Shown piece after piece: positions 19,174 through 26,517 of a stretch of DNA of 64,000 nt. The stretch is taken from positions 86,811 through 150,810 of the forward strand of contig NZ_JAAKEN010000006.1 of NCBI RefSeq assembly GCF_011039175.1, in the 5' to 3' direction. The notes beneath the pieces are model-generated. The model made no database searches and was not told the origin of the DNA. It saw only the letters and a list, made by a program, of their open reading frames with translations. A program made the translations under genes and the position numbers. The first letter of the stretch is position 1, and each line of letters begins with the position of its first letter. This stretch comes from Slackia sp. ZJ119 (lineage in GTDB: Bacteria; Actinomycetota; Coriobacteriia; Coriobacteriales; Eggerthellaceae).

Positions 19174-20460
19174 GGGAAACGCTGATCAATTCGATCTGAA
19201 CTTAGACCACGCGTCGTCAAAGACGGCCAACGAGAAAGATCGCAGTCTTCGCAAAACCTACGAATGGTATAATAATCCCAGCTCATGAGCACAATTTGCG
19301 GAGATATACATGGAACGACAGATCACTTTTGCAGACATCCAGAACGCAAGCCGCAGGCGGGTGACCAAGCGCGAGGAGTTCCTGCACCAGATGGACGAGG
19401 CTATCCCCTGGGAGGCGCTCGTCGCACTGGTAAAGCCCCATTACTTCGAGGGAAGGCGCGGCAGAAAGCCCATCGGGATCGAGAGGATGCTGCGCATGTA
19501 CTTCCTGCAGCTGTGGTTCAACCTCTCCGACGAGGGAGTAGAAGACGCGATCTACGACTCGCGCGCGTTCTCCGAGTTCATGGGCATATCGTTCGGGTTG
19601 GGGGACCAGGCGCCCGACGCCACGACGCTCCTCAGGTTCAGGCGGATCATCGAGTCCAAAGGGCTCGCCGCGCAGGTGCTCGACTGCGTGAACGCGGTGC
19701 CGGGGTCGAAGGGCGTCATGATGCGCGGCGGCTCCATCGTGGACGCGACGTTCATAGAGGCCCCCTCGTCCACCAAGAACGCCTCGAAGTCCCGCGACCC
19801 CGAGGCCCACCAGGCCAAGAAGGGCAAGAGCTGGCATTTCGGCTACAAGGCCCACATCGGGGTCGACGCGGGGAGCGGGCTCGTCCACGCCGTCAGGGCC
19901 ACGGCGGCGAACGTCTCCGACGTGACGGTCGCCCACGCCCTCGTGCGCGAAGACGACGGCTTCTGCTACGCGGACTCCGGGTACGCCGGCGTTTCCAGGC
20001 GGCCCGAGGTCGCAGGCGACGGGCATCTTTGCGAAGTCGAGTGGAAGGTGGCCGAGAGGCCCTCGCGCATCAAGGGCATGCGAGGGCTCGCCGTCGAGCA
20101 CGATATCGAGTCGCGCAAGGCGTCCGTCCGCTCGAAGGTCGAGCACCCCTTCCTGATCGTGAAGAGGCAGTTCGGCCATGCCAGATGCCGTTACAGGGGC
20201 CTGGTTAAAAACGCCAGCGCCCTCACCGTCCTGTTCGCGCTCGCCAATGTGGCGATGTGGGCTAGGGCGGGATGTCCCGAGGGGCCGGCGGTATCGCCGG
20301 CGTAGGGAGAGCTATGCCCGAAAGCGCCTTGAACCCCCCGGTAGGGGATCTCGCAGAAGGGCACAAGGCACCTTGCAGCGCCTCTTAAAGGCAATTCGGC
20401 GCGAAAACTCAATGGCGAAGCTGAGAAGATCGGTGTAAGTGCTATTAATCAGCGTTTCCC
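19174..20460 (+). mobile_element. IS5-type insertion sequence (1287 bp)
   Basis: One DDE transposase gene is bounded by inverted ends, GGGAAACGCTGATCAAT on the left (19174) and its near-complement ending at 20460. Both ends abut a TA dinucleotide, compatible with a short target duplication; given the CTAG context the exact duplication is ambiguous. A consensus TATAAT (19268-19273) lies 37 bases before the transposase start. Immediately right of the element is another copy of the left end. Confidence 0.85.
19310..20305 (+). CDS. IS5-family DDE transposase
   Basis: A 331-residue transposase, apparently intact. The N-terminal part carries the DUF772-like region (GRKPIGIERMLRMYFLQ.WF, about 50-75). 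The catalytic triad can be read as Asp145 (SIVDATFIE), Asp222 (YADSGYAG) and Glu278 (VEHPFLIVKRQFG), with the RYRGL.KN ending typical of IS5 transposases. The ribosome site GGAG lies 6 bases before the ATG. The enzyme would recognise the element's own inverted ends and could act in trans on other copies of those ends in this window (61901 and 62588). Confidence 0.93.
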   Translation: MERQITFADIQNASRRRVTKREEFLHQMDEAIPWEALVALVKPHYFEGRRGRKPIGIERMLRMYFLQLWFNLSDEGVEDAIYDSRAFSEFMGISFGLGDQAPDATTLLRFRRIIESKGLAAQVLDCVNAVPGSKGVMMRGGSIVDATFIEAPSSTKNASKSRDPEAHQAKKGKSWHFGYKAHIGVDAGSGLVHAVRATAANVSDVTVAHALVREDDGFCYADSGYAGVSRRPEVAGDGHLCEVEWKVAERPSRIKGMRGLAVEHDIESRKASVRSKVEHPFLIVKRQFGHARCRYRGLVKNASALTVLFALANVAMWARAGCPEGPAVSPA

Positions 20461-20475
20461 TAGGGAAACGCTGAT
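20448..20475. repeat. 28-bp perfect palindrome at the IS right end
   Basis: The right end of the IS, reading outwards, is followed across a central CTAG by a second copy of the IS left end (20461-20481). The two ends are back to back and form a perfect 28-base palindrome. This extra end is identical over 22 bases with the true left end at 19171-19192 and then diverges, so it looks like the remnant of a second element or a pre-existing target repeat. Confidence 0.85.
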
Positions 20476-20511
20476 CAATTCCGCCAGCCCTGCACAGACG
20501 AGCCGGCGCCT

Positions 20512-20532
20512 GCCGACCCCCGTCGGCTTTTT
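20512..20532 (+). terminator. Rho-independent terminator
   Basis: GCCGAC and GTCGGC are separated by five C residues and followed by five T residues on the plus strand. It would stop transcripts leaving the IS before they run antisense into pilT, whose stop codon is 5 bases away. On the minus strand there is a hairpin but no U run. Confidence 0.75.
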
Positions 20533-20536
20533 GCCC

Positions 20537-21610
20537 TTACATCCCCTCGGCTTCGAAGCGCTTCTTCAGCGCTTCTTGGTGGATGGAGCACTGCAGCGCG
20601 GTCTCTTTCGCCACCTTTTCGGATTTCACCAGGTTGAACAGGCTTTGGTCCATGGTGATCATGCCTTGGTCGGCGCTTGACGCGATGACGCTGTCCATCT
20701 GGTGCGTCTTTTCCTCGCGGATGAGGTTGCGGATGGCCGTGTTGGCGACCATGATCTCGAACGCCGGCACCACGCCGCCGTCGATCGTGGGCACCAGCTG
20801 CTGCGACACGACGGCCTGCAGCACCATGGAAAGCTGGATGCGGATCTGACGCTGCTGGTTGGCGGGAAACGCGTCGATGATGCGGTCGATCGTGTTGGCC
20901 GCGCCGGTGGTGTGCAGCGTGGAGAACAGCAGCTGCGCCATCTCGGCAGCAGTCACCGCCGTTGAAATCGTCTCCTGATCACGCATTTCTCCGAGCAGGA
21001 TGATGTCGGGGCTTTCGCGCATGGCCGAGCGCAGCGCCTCGGCGTACGTTGCCACGTCGGTGGGGATCTCGCGCTGGGTCACGATGCAGCTGCCGTGGCG
21101 ATGCACGTATTCGATGGGGTCTTCCATCGTGATGATGTGGCCCTGGCGGCGATGGTTCAACCGGTCCACGATGGTCGCAAGCGTCGTGGACTTGCCGGAG
21201 CCCGCCGGGCCGGTGACCAGCACCAACCCCTTCTGGAAGTCGGCGGTGCGCAGCACTTCTTCAGGGATGTGATACTCGGTGGGGTTCGGCAGCGAGAACG
21301 GGATGACGCGCACCACCGCCCCGTAAGACCCGCGCTGGCGGAACACGTTCACGCGAAAGCGACCGATGCCCGCCACGGCGAACGAGAAGTCGTCGTCATG
21401 GTTGCGGGCGGCCTCGAACGGCGCAATGTCGCGGCCGGCCACCTCGTAGATGGACCGCACGACGGCCTCGGTGTCGGCCGGCATGAGCATCGAGTCGCCT
21501 ATGCGAACCTGGCGGCTGCCAAGCTGATAGGTCAGCGGCAGGCCGGCGATGATGAAGATGTCGGAGGCCTTCACGTCGACCATCTGCTGCAAAAGCTCTT
21601 CCAGTTTCAT
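20537..21610 (-). CDS. pilT: PilT-like type IV pilus retraction ATPase
   Basis: A 357-residue hexameric secretion ATPase of the PilT group, cytoplasmic, which in known systems powers pilus retraction. It has the N-terminal PAS-like region (KASDIFI at 14-20), Walker A GPAGSGKST, the Asp box (HIITMEDPIEYVH), the Walker B region LLGEMRD, and the His box (LLFSTLHTTGA). The PilT-specific AIRNLIREEKTHQ motif separates it from PilB/GspE. It is the last gene of a same-strand run with PilC-like and small membrane proteins. No PilB assembly ATPase is in the window. Confidence 0.9.
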   Translation of the reverse strand: MKLEELLQQMVDVKASDIFIIAGLPLTYQLGSRQVRIGDSMLMPADTEAVVRSIYEVAGRDIAPFEAARNHDDDFSFAVAGIGRFRVNVFRQRGSYGAVVRVIPFSLPNPTEYHIPEEVLRTADFQKGLVLVTGPAGSGKSTTLATIVDRLNHRRQGHIITMEDPIEYVHRHGSCIVTQREIPTDVATYAEALRSAMRESPDIILLGEMRDQETISTAVTAAEMAQLLFSTLHTTGAANTIDRIIDAFPANQQRQIRIQLSMVLQAVVSQQLVPTIDGGVVPAFEIMVANTAIRNLIREEKTHQMDSVIASSADQGMITMDQSLFNLVKSEKVAKETALQCSIHQEALKKRFEAEGM

Positions 21611-21631
21611 AGGTTCTCCTATCCTTGCAGG

Positions 21632-22180
21632 CTATCCGGCCCAGAGGGTCTCGCCCGCGCCTTCCTCGGTCCAAGTTGATACGGCTTTCCACGACAGCAG
21701 TTCGCACGTCGAATCGGGCGTGACGCCGACCACAATCTGCAAACTGCGGCCATCTTGACCGGAAATCGTCGCAGAAACAGCGCCGACCAGGGGTTTTTCG
21801 ACACCCACCATGTCGACGCCGGCCGCTGCGCATGCGTCGTAGGCCGACAGCCAATCGGCTTCTATCGCAGGGGCTTCGTCGCCCAGCTCCTTGACGGTCG
21901 CTGTCACGATGTCGTCAAGGCCCGCTTCGAAGTCCGCCGTTGAGAAGCTTTTGTCCTTGGTGCCGACCATCAAAGCCTCGTCGATGTTGGACACGAACAG
22001 CTGCGCGGCCCGCTCGTCGCGATACAACATCGTAACGGCGTCGGCCTGGCGGGCGGTCAAGCTGTAGCTGGCCTGCGCCGTCGTGACGGTAAGCACTGAC
22101 ATGACGGCCAGACACAAGGTGATGATCAGGGTAAACAGGCTGATGGGCCCGATACGAACCGATCCGTGCGGCTTCGCCAT
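21632..22180 (-). CDS. Single-TM protein of the pilus operon, unknown
   Basis: A 182-residue protein with one N-terminal membrane segment (about 13-36) and an extracytoplasmic domain with two Cys (near 115 and 163). It lacks the Gly-before-hydrophobic-segment and Glu+5 pattern of standard type IV prepilins. Its ATG overlaps the stop of the upstream gene by one base (TGATG), so the two are translationally coupled. It is followed after 21 bases by pilT. Position suggests a minor pilin-like or assembly component. Confidence 0.6.
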   Translation of the reverse strand: MAKPHGSVRIGPISLFTLIITLCLAVMSVLTVTTAQASYSLTARQADAVTMLYRDERAAQLFVSNIDEALMVGTKDKSFSTADFEAGLDDIVTATVKELGDEAPAIEADWLSAYDACAAAGVDMVGVEKPLVGAVSATISGQDGRSLQIVVGVTPDSTCELLSWKAVSTWTEEGAGETLWAG

Positions 22181-22806
22181 CAGTCGATCACCTCCTCGGC
22201 GGGGGCTTCGTCGGCGCCAGCGCCTTCGGCAGCGCCCGCGTCCTCAGCGGCGGCGCCTGCGTTCTCGCCCTCGTCCTCAGACGGCGGCGGCGCGATACGC
22301 GGCCCCGTCTTGTCGTCAATCGGCTCGAGGCCGTTCGAACCCAGCGTGCCGAACGATCCGCCTTCCATCGGAAGCACGGTGACGATGTAGCCTCGCTTCG
22401 CTTCTTTGTCGGACACATAGTTGGCCGTGTCCATCTCGTAGACGACGCTGTCGTCGCGCGAAACCGAAATGTGCGCCGAATACAGCGTCCCCGCCGCGTT
22501 CTTCTTGGGCGTGACCTGGCACGTCACGCCATAGGCGCCCTCTTCGCAGGACGTCTGGACGTCCGTCGGATCTTGCGCGAACCGCTCGGCGGCGTTCGTC
22601 GCTATCGTCACCGCCTCGGTCAGGTGCGCCGAGTCGTCCCCGCGCAACTGCGCCCATGCGAACAACTGCAACAGCACCGCAAGCGCCGCCGTCACGAACA
22701 GCAGAAGCAGCAGCGCTTCGAGCACGAATGCGACGCCGGGCCAGGTGGTGCGATCGCTCGCCCGCCGTGTCATAACACGTTGCCCCTGTTCAGAGTCGCG
22801 AGCCAT
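22180..22806 (-). CDS. Single-TM minor pilin-like protein, unknown
   Basis: A 208-residue protein with a basic start, one strongly hydrophobic segment (about 24-50), an extracytoplasmic domain with a Cys pair (near 86 and 95), and an acidic Ala/Glu/Gly-rich tail from about 170 that is probably disordered. A start at the internal ATG (residue 12) is also possible. It begins directly after the upstream gene, with no gap. The layout resembles small pseudopilin-like genes of secretion operons, but I see no prepilin peptidase site. Confidence 0.6.
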   Translation of the reverse strand: MARDSEQGQRVMTRRASDRTTWPGVAFVLEALLLLLFVTAALAVLLQLFAWAQLRGDDSAHLTEAVTIATNAAERFAQDPTDVQTSCEEGAYGVTCQVTPKKNAAGTLYSAHISVSRDDSVVYEMDTANYVSDKEAKRGYIVTVLPMEGGSFGTLGSNGLEPIDDKTGPRIAPPPSEDEGENAGAAAEDAGAAEGAGADEAPAEEVID

Positions 22807-23343
22807 CTACTCACCTCCCCGCAGAGTGCGCAGCGCCACTTCCGCCGTGCCATGGTCGGTCGTCAGCGACAGCAGCCCGTCGGCGTATTCGAAGCCGAAC
22901 GTCTTCGAGGCCACCACGGGCGTCGCGCGTTCTGGCGTGTATTCCGCCCCGGTCACCGCATATTCCTGCATGACCTGGCCTTTGTACAAATAGATGCGCG
23001 TCTCGAACGTGCCGGATGGAAACGTTTCGGTCAGTACCAGCGCGTTGCCTTCGGGGCCAACGCCCACGCCGACCGCACCCGCCGCATCGACGCCGCGCAC
23101 GCTGTTCGCAAGCAGCGACAGCGCAACCCGCGAATCGTTCGCAACAGAGCTCATCGTCGACAGGTTTTTGTACACCAGCGTGCCCGCCATGATGGCGAGC
23201 AGCAACAGCACGATGAACATCACGAACAGAATCACGGTGAACACGCGCCCGAACGACTGCGAATCGACGCCGCGGTCCGCAGGGCCGACCATGGACTTGT
23301 TGAGAACGTCCAGGTAACCGCCGTTTTGCTCAAGCTGGCTCAT
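22807..23343 (-). CDS. DUF4860-like single-TM pilus-operon protein
   Basis: A 178-residue protein. A cytoplasmic N-terminus of about 30 residues precedes one membrane segment (about 34-58) and a beta-rich domain of about 115 residues. The pattern SFGRVFTVILFVMFIVLLLL followed by an LV.YK.L motif resembles proteins annotated as DUF4860 in clostridial and coriobacterial pilus loci; that assignment is from memory of the pattern. Its start overlaps the end of the upstream gene by 4 bases (ATGA), so the two are coupled. Confidence 0.6.
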   Translation of the reverse strand: MSQLEQNGGYLDVLNKSMVGPADRGVDSQSFGRVFTVILFVMFIVLLLLAIMAGTLVYKNLSTMSSVANDSRVALSLLANSVRGVDAAGAVGVGVGPEGNALVLTETFPSGTFETRIYLYKGQVMQEYAVTGAEYTPERATPVVASKTFGFEYADGLLSLTTDHGTAEVALRTLRGGE

Positions 23344-23666
23344 CGAGGCACCACCACCACGCTGGGCGCGACGTTGCTGGCAAAGGCTTCGTAGGTGACG
23401 ACGTAGTCTTCATGGTTCACCGACAAGCCGTAATTGTCTTCCAGGTATCGAAGCGTTTGCGGATAGGACCCCTCGATGGCGCAGCACTGCAGCGCGGAAT
23501 TCATGATGGCGTCGCGCAACGACGAGGCGGCCTGCTCGCGCAGCGTGTCCCGCGAAGCATACGCGAAGCCCGCCACCAGGGCGGCAATGACGAGCACCGC
23601 CAGCACGGCGACGATCACCCGCCGACGGCGGCGTCTGATCATTTCGGCTGTGACCTCGTGATACAT
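23340..23666 (-). CDS. Small single-TM protein of the pilus operon
   Basis: A 108-residue protein. An Arg cluster (RRRRRR, about 11-16) precedes one membrane helix (about 17-38). The outside part has a Cys-Cys pair (near 61) and a short Tyr-rich region (GSYPQTLRYLEDNYG). The size and the SYP..L.YLEDNYG motif recall the tip of small pseudopilins, but the leader differs from a standard prepilin. It lies 3 bases after the PilC-like gene. Confidence 0.6.
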   Translation of the reverse strand: MYHEVTAEMIRRRRRRVIVAVLAVLVIAALVAGFAYASRDTLREQAASSLRDAIMNSALQCCAIEGSYPQTLRYLEDNYGLSVNHEDYVVTYEAFASNVAPSVVVVPR

Positions 23667-23669
23667 AGG

Positions 23670-24722
23670 CTATCCGATCGATCCCATGATGCCGATGAGC
23701 GGCAGCATGACCGACACGAGCGTCGCCCCGACCGCAATGGTCATGAAGGCGGCAAGCGCCGGTTCGGTGGTGTCGATGATACGGTCGAGCTGCTGAACAG
23801 CGTCGTCGAAAAACGCGCCCGACAGATGGTCGAGAACCTCGTCAAGGCTGCCCGAGCGGTTGCCGATGGCGAGCATGCGGGCATACACCGGCTCGAAGAT
23901 CTCGTGCTCGCTGATGACCTGGGCCAAGCCCTTCGCATTCGCAACGTCGACCATATCGTCGTAGGCGGCCTGCACCTTCTTCCGCAAGCCGCGATGGTTG
24001 ATCATGCCCAACGCGTCGCGCATGGCGTCGTCGGTGTTTTCGCCCGACGCGATGTAGATGGCAAGCGTCGAAGCGAAATGGCTGAGCGCCATTTGGTACA
24101 TGGCCTGGCGCGTGAACGGCGTCTTCTCGAACAGGCGCAGCATCTTCTGGCGGCCTTTTTCGCTGCGGCTCAAAAAAAGCCCGATCAGCGCCAGAATCGT
24201 GCACACGAGCGTGACGCCCAGCGCCACCCATCCGATGCCGATGGACACGTTGACCGAGCTGAACGAGCCGGACGTGAGGCTTCCCGAAAGGCTTTCGTAC
24301 ACGTCCACGAACACCGGCAGAATGATCGCGACGGTGAACGCCAAGATGACGCTCATGACGCACAGAAGCGCCGCCGGATAGCCGATCGAGCTGCGGATCT
24401 TCGAAAACAGGCGGTCTTCTTCGTCGTAAAAGACGCTCAGGCTGCGCAATGCGTGCTCCAGTCGGCCCGTGCGCTCGCCCAGACGTACCATCTCGATGGC
24501 GTAGAGGGGGAACGCCTTGGACCTCTCCATGGCGTCGGCAAGGGTCGATCCGTTGATGAGCTGGGCGTACATGGCGTTGCACGCACGCTTGAACGAAGAA
24601 TCCTTCATGTTTTCGGACAGCATGTGAACGGCTTCGTCGGTCTGGATGCCAGCCGAGAACATGAGCGCCATGCTTTCGCAAAACGCGCTGAGGGCGCTGC
24701 TTTCCAGCAGAGATTTCGCCAT
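23670..24722 (-). CDS. pilC: PilC/GspF-like inner-membrane platform protein
   Basis: A 350-residue type II secretion F-domain protein. I start it at the ATG at 24722, which has AAGGAG six bases upstream; the frame is open far upstream but without a start context. Two T2SSF repeats are visible, about 8-130 (FCESMALMFSAGIQTDEAV, MVRLGERTGRLEHAL) and 205-335 (MALSHFASTLAIYIASGENT, MLAIGNRSGSLDEVL). Three membrane helices lie near 110-135, 165-190 and 320-345. In type IV pili and type II secretion this protein couples the ATPase to pilin assembly in the membrane. Confidence 0.85.
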   Translation of the reverse strand: MAKSLLESSALSAFCESMALMFSAGIQTDEAVHMLSENMKDSSFKRACNAMYAQLINGSTLADAMERSKAFPLYAIEMVRLGERTGRLEHALRSLSVFYDEEDRLFSKIRSSIGYPAALLCVMSVILAFTVAIILPVFVDVYESLSGSLTSGSFSSVNVSIGIGWVALGVTLVCTILALIGLFLSRSEKGRQKMLRLFEKTPFTRQAMYQMALSHFASTLAIYIASGENTDDAMRDALGMINHRGLRKKVQAAYDDMVDVANAKGLAQVISEHEIFEPVYARMLAIGNRSGSLDEVLDHLSGAFFDDAVQQLDRIIDTTEPALAAFMTIAVGATLVSVMLPLIGIMGSIG

Positions 24723-24823
24723 ACTTCGCTCCTTATACCGTTCTCGCCCCGTGAAGGACGACGTGCTTGCTCCCCGTTCCCAGACCGCCAAGCGCTTCTT
24801 CTCGCAACATAATAATAGTCCGT

Positions 24824-25834
24824 TTAGTACACATAGCGGTCGGTGTAGCTCGTGCCATCGCCAATTGTACTCGAATCGCCGGCGTCTGCCGCCGCAAAGG
24901 TCAAATCTACCCGTGTCCATGATTCGGGATTGATAGAGAAAGAAGCGCTGATCCACTGCCCGTCGATGTAGACCATGTTCCACGCGTGATACAGATCGTT
25001 CGGGGACACGTAACCAGTGATGACGCGGCACGGAATGCCAAGGCTGCGCAACATGGCGCCGGTCATGGACGCATAATCGAAGCAGATGCCCTTCTGAGTT
25101 TCGAGCGTTTCGTCGGGATTTGGCACGTATCCCGTTGCGTCGACCAACTCTTTGGCCTTCGCGCTGTCGTATTCGATGTTCTCGACGACCCACCGGTAGA
25201 CGGACCTGACGACTTCGCCGGTGTTCGCGGCGCCCGCGGCCAGCTCGCGAGCCTTCGCAACCACCGCGCTGTTTTCGTCGTAATCGCAAAACACGTTGGG
25301 GACGAGGAAGGGGACGAACTCGCTGTCGAGCGTGACCGCCTGGTCGATGGCGGCGACTTCGACGTAGTTGGAGCCCGAGGTGTTCTGCATGATGCGGAAG
25401 CTGTACATGCCGTCGCCCATGTTGAGCGGGCAGATGATAGGCTCGCCGTCGTTGGGAAGGTCGTAGTTGTAGCTCATGTCGTCTTTGATGACCTGGAATT
25501 TCAGACGCGCGTCGCTTTTGGCCGAGGCGCCCACGTAGCCCTGCGACAGCGCCGAAAGGTCGAATGCGCCCAGCTCGGTGCCGGTGACGGCGTCGGCGTG
25601 GTATTCGGACAGCGCAAGCTGTTCGGGAACGGTGTAGCCGGGGCCGCTGGTGGTGCCGTCGTCGGGATTGCCGGAAGCGGCCGTCTCGCCGCTTGTCTGA
25701 GCGCCGCCCGAAGACATGGGCACGGCGCCGTCATCGGCGGATGAGCACGAGGCCAGCAGGAAGAGGGCAGCGGCAAGCACGGCAGCCAGCGCCGCCTTGC
25801 CCATGCGCTGAATTGTAAGACGAGTTCGCGCCAA
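24824..25834 (-). CDS. Transglutaminase-like (cysteine protease fold) lipoprotein
   Basis: A 336-residue lipoprotein. I choose a TTG start at 25834 because AAAGGAG lies 5 bases before it; a TTG seven codons earlier has no such site. The lipobox is LLASC with Cys30. A transglutaminase-like domain is clear at about 215-315: VVRSVYRWVVENIEYD, then GICFDYASMTGAMLRSLGIP with the nucleophile Cys, and YHAWNMVYIDGQW with the His. The expected Asp after the final strand is less clear. Such domains in bacteria are usually proteases or peptidoglycan-linked enzymes. It is 101 bases upstream of pilC on the same strand and may share its transcript. Confidence 0.85.
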   Translation of the reverse strand: MARTRLTIQRMGKAALAAVLAAALFLLASCSSADDGAVPMSSGGAQTSGETAASGNPDDGTTSGPGYTVPEQLALSEYHADAVTGTELGAFDLSALSQGYVGASAKSDARLKFQVIKDDMSYNYDLPNDGEPIICPLNMGDGMYSFRIMQNTSGSNYVEVAAIDQAVTLDSEFVPFLVPNVFCDYDENSAVVAKARELAAGAANTGEVVRSVYRWVVENIEYDSAKAKELVDATGYVPNPDETLETQKGICFDYASMTGAMLRSLGIPCRVITGYVSPNDLYHAWNMVYIDGQWISASFSINPESWTRVDLTFAAADAGDSSTIGDGTSYTDRYVY

Positions 25835-26289
25835 CCCGTCTCCTTTCGTGCTCAAAGGATGCGGGCTGGCTCCTCGCAGGTTTCCACACCCGCCCTTCCC
25901 CGAGCCAGCCGCTGCAGGAAAATGTCGTGATCAAGCCAAATCATGCTGGTGACCTGGCTGCTTGCCGTTCATGCGTTTGAAACGCCCTTGTTTTTCTCGG
26001 GTGTGATAGTACCACCTTTGTCCCTTTTAGAAAAGCCCTCGCTGCGGCTTTCGCGGAGGGATTTCAAGGTTGGGCGGCAGGCAGGCCGGCGCGGAGCGGT
26101 GCGCGGGGGGAGCGTCGCGGGGGGGGACGGGGTGCGCCGGCCGCCACGGGGGGGGGCGGGGTGCGCCGGCCGCCGCACGAGCAGCAGGGTGCGGCGGCCG
26201 CTGCGGGGGGGGCGGGCGGCAGGCGGGAAGATTGGCGGCAACAGGAGTTTTTGGCCGCTGTTGCGCCGTCGGATTGGCGGCGAAGACGG
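25835..26289. other. Divergent intergenic region with G-tract repeat
   Basis: No gene is supported. It separates the transglutaminase lipoprotein (minus) from the zinc-ribbon protein (plus). Around 26031-26065 is a CCCTC...GAGGG hairpin. From 26105 to about 26230 the plus strand carries long G runs (6, 8, 4, 9 and 4 in close succession) and a 17-base direct repeat (26129-26145 and 26158-26174) with a partial third copy near 26188. Open frames here are low-complexity on both strands. Confidence 0.6.
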
Positions 26290-26295
26290 TATAAT
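26290..26295 (+). promoter_or_regulatory. Putative -10 box (TATAAT)
   Basis: A consensus TATAAT stands out in this G+C-rich region, about 60 bases before the structured leader and 228 bases before the zinc-ribbon gene. No good -35 is seen at 16-18 bases, so it may need an activator. Confidence 0.5.
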
Positions 26296-26348
26296 ACGCC
26301 CCAACGGCAAGCCGACGCGAAGTGCGCGAGCAAACGGGCGGTGCCGAA

Positions 26349-26477
26349 GCGGAAGGTAAGTACTGAAACAGTACTTACTAAGACGAACTTCCGCCGTCCG
26401 AGTGCGCCTGTTCTTCGCGAAGCGCGGCATGCAGGAGATGCCGCAAGAAAGCGCTGGAGCGCTTGATGCGTCGGACG
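26349..26477 (+). ncRNA. Structured RNA leader candidate (multi-hairpin, unknown class)
   Basis: Downstream of the TATAAT the plus strand can fold into successive hairpins. Perfect 10-base arms lie at 26356-26365 and 26369-26378 with an AAA loop, inside an outer GCGGAAG/CTTCCGC pair (26349 and 26388). Then CGTCCGA (26395) can pair with TCGGACG (26471) and enclose a small TTC/GAA-type stem near 26413-26422, GCGGCAT/ATGCCGC (26424-26444), and AAGCGC-TGGA-GCGCTT (26449-26464), giving a multi-branch junction. It ends 40 bases before the start of the zinc-ribbon gene. No U run follows. It matches no riboswitch core I know. Control of the downstream gene is an inference. Confidence 0.5.
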
Positions 26478-26517
26478 CAAGCCCGGCGGCCGGCACAGCA
26501 CGAGAAGGAGACCTGCC

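Noticed and set aside
24723..25289. Extension of the PilC-like protein to an upstream start at 25289
   Set aside because: It would run through the end of the transglutaminase gene in another frame; AAGGAG and the family start MAKSLLESS are at 24722.
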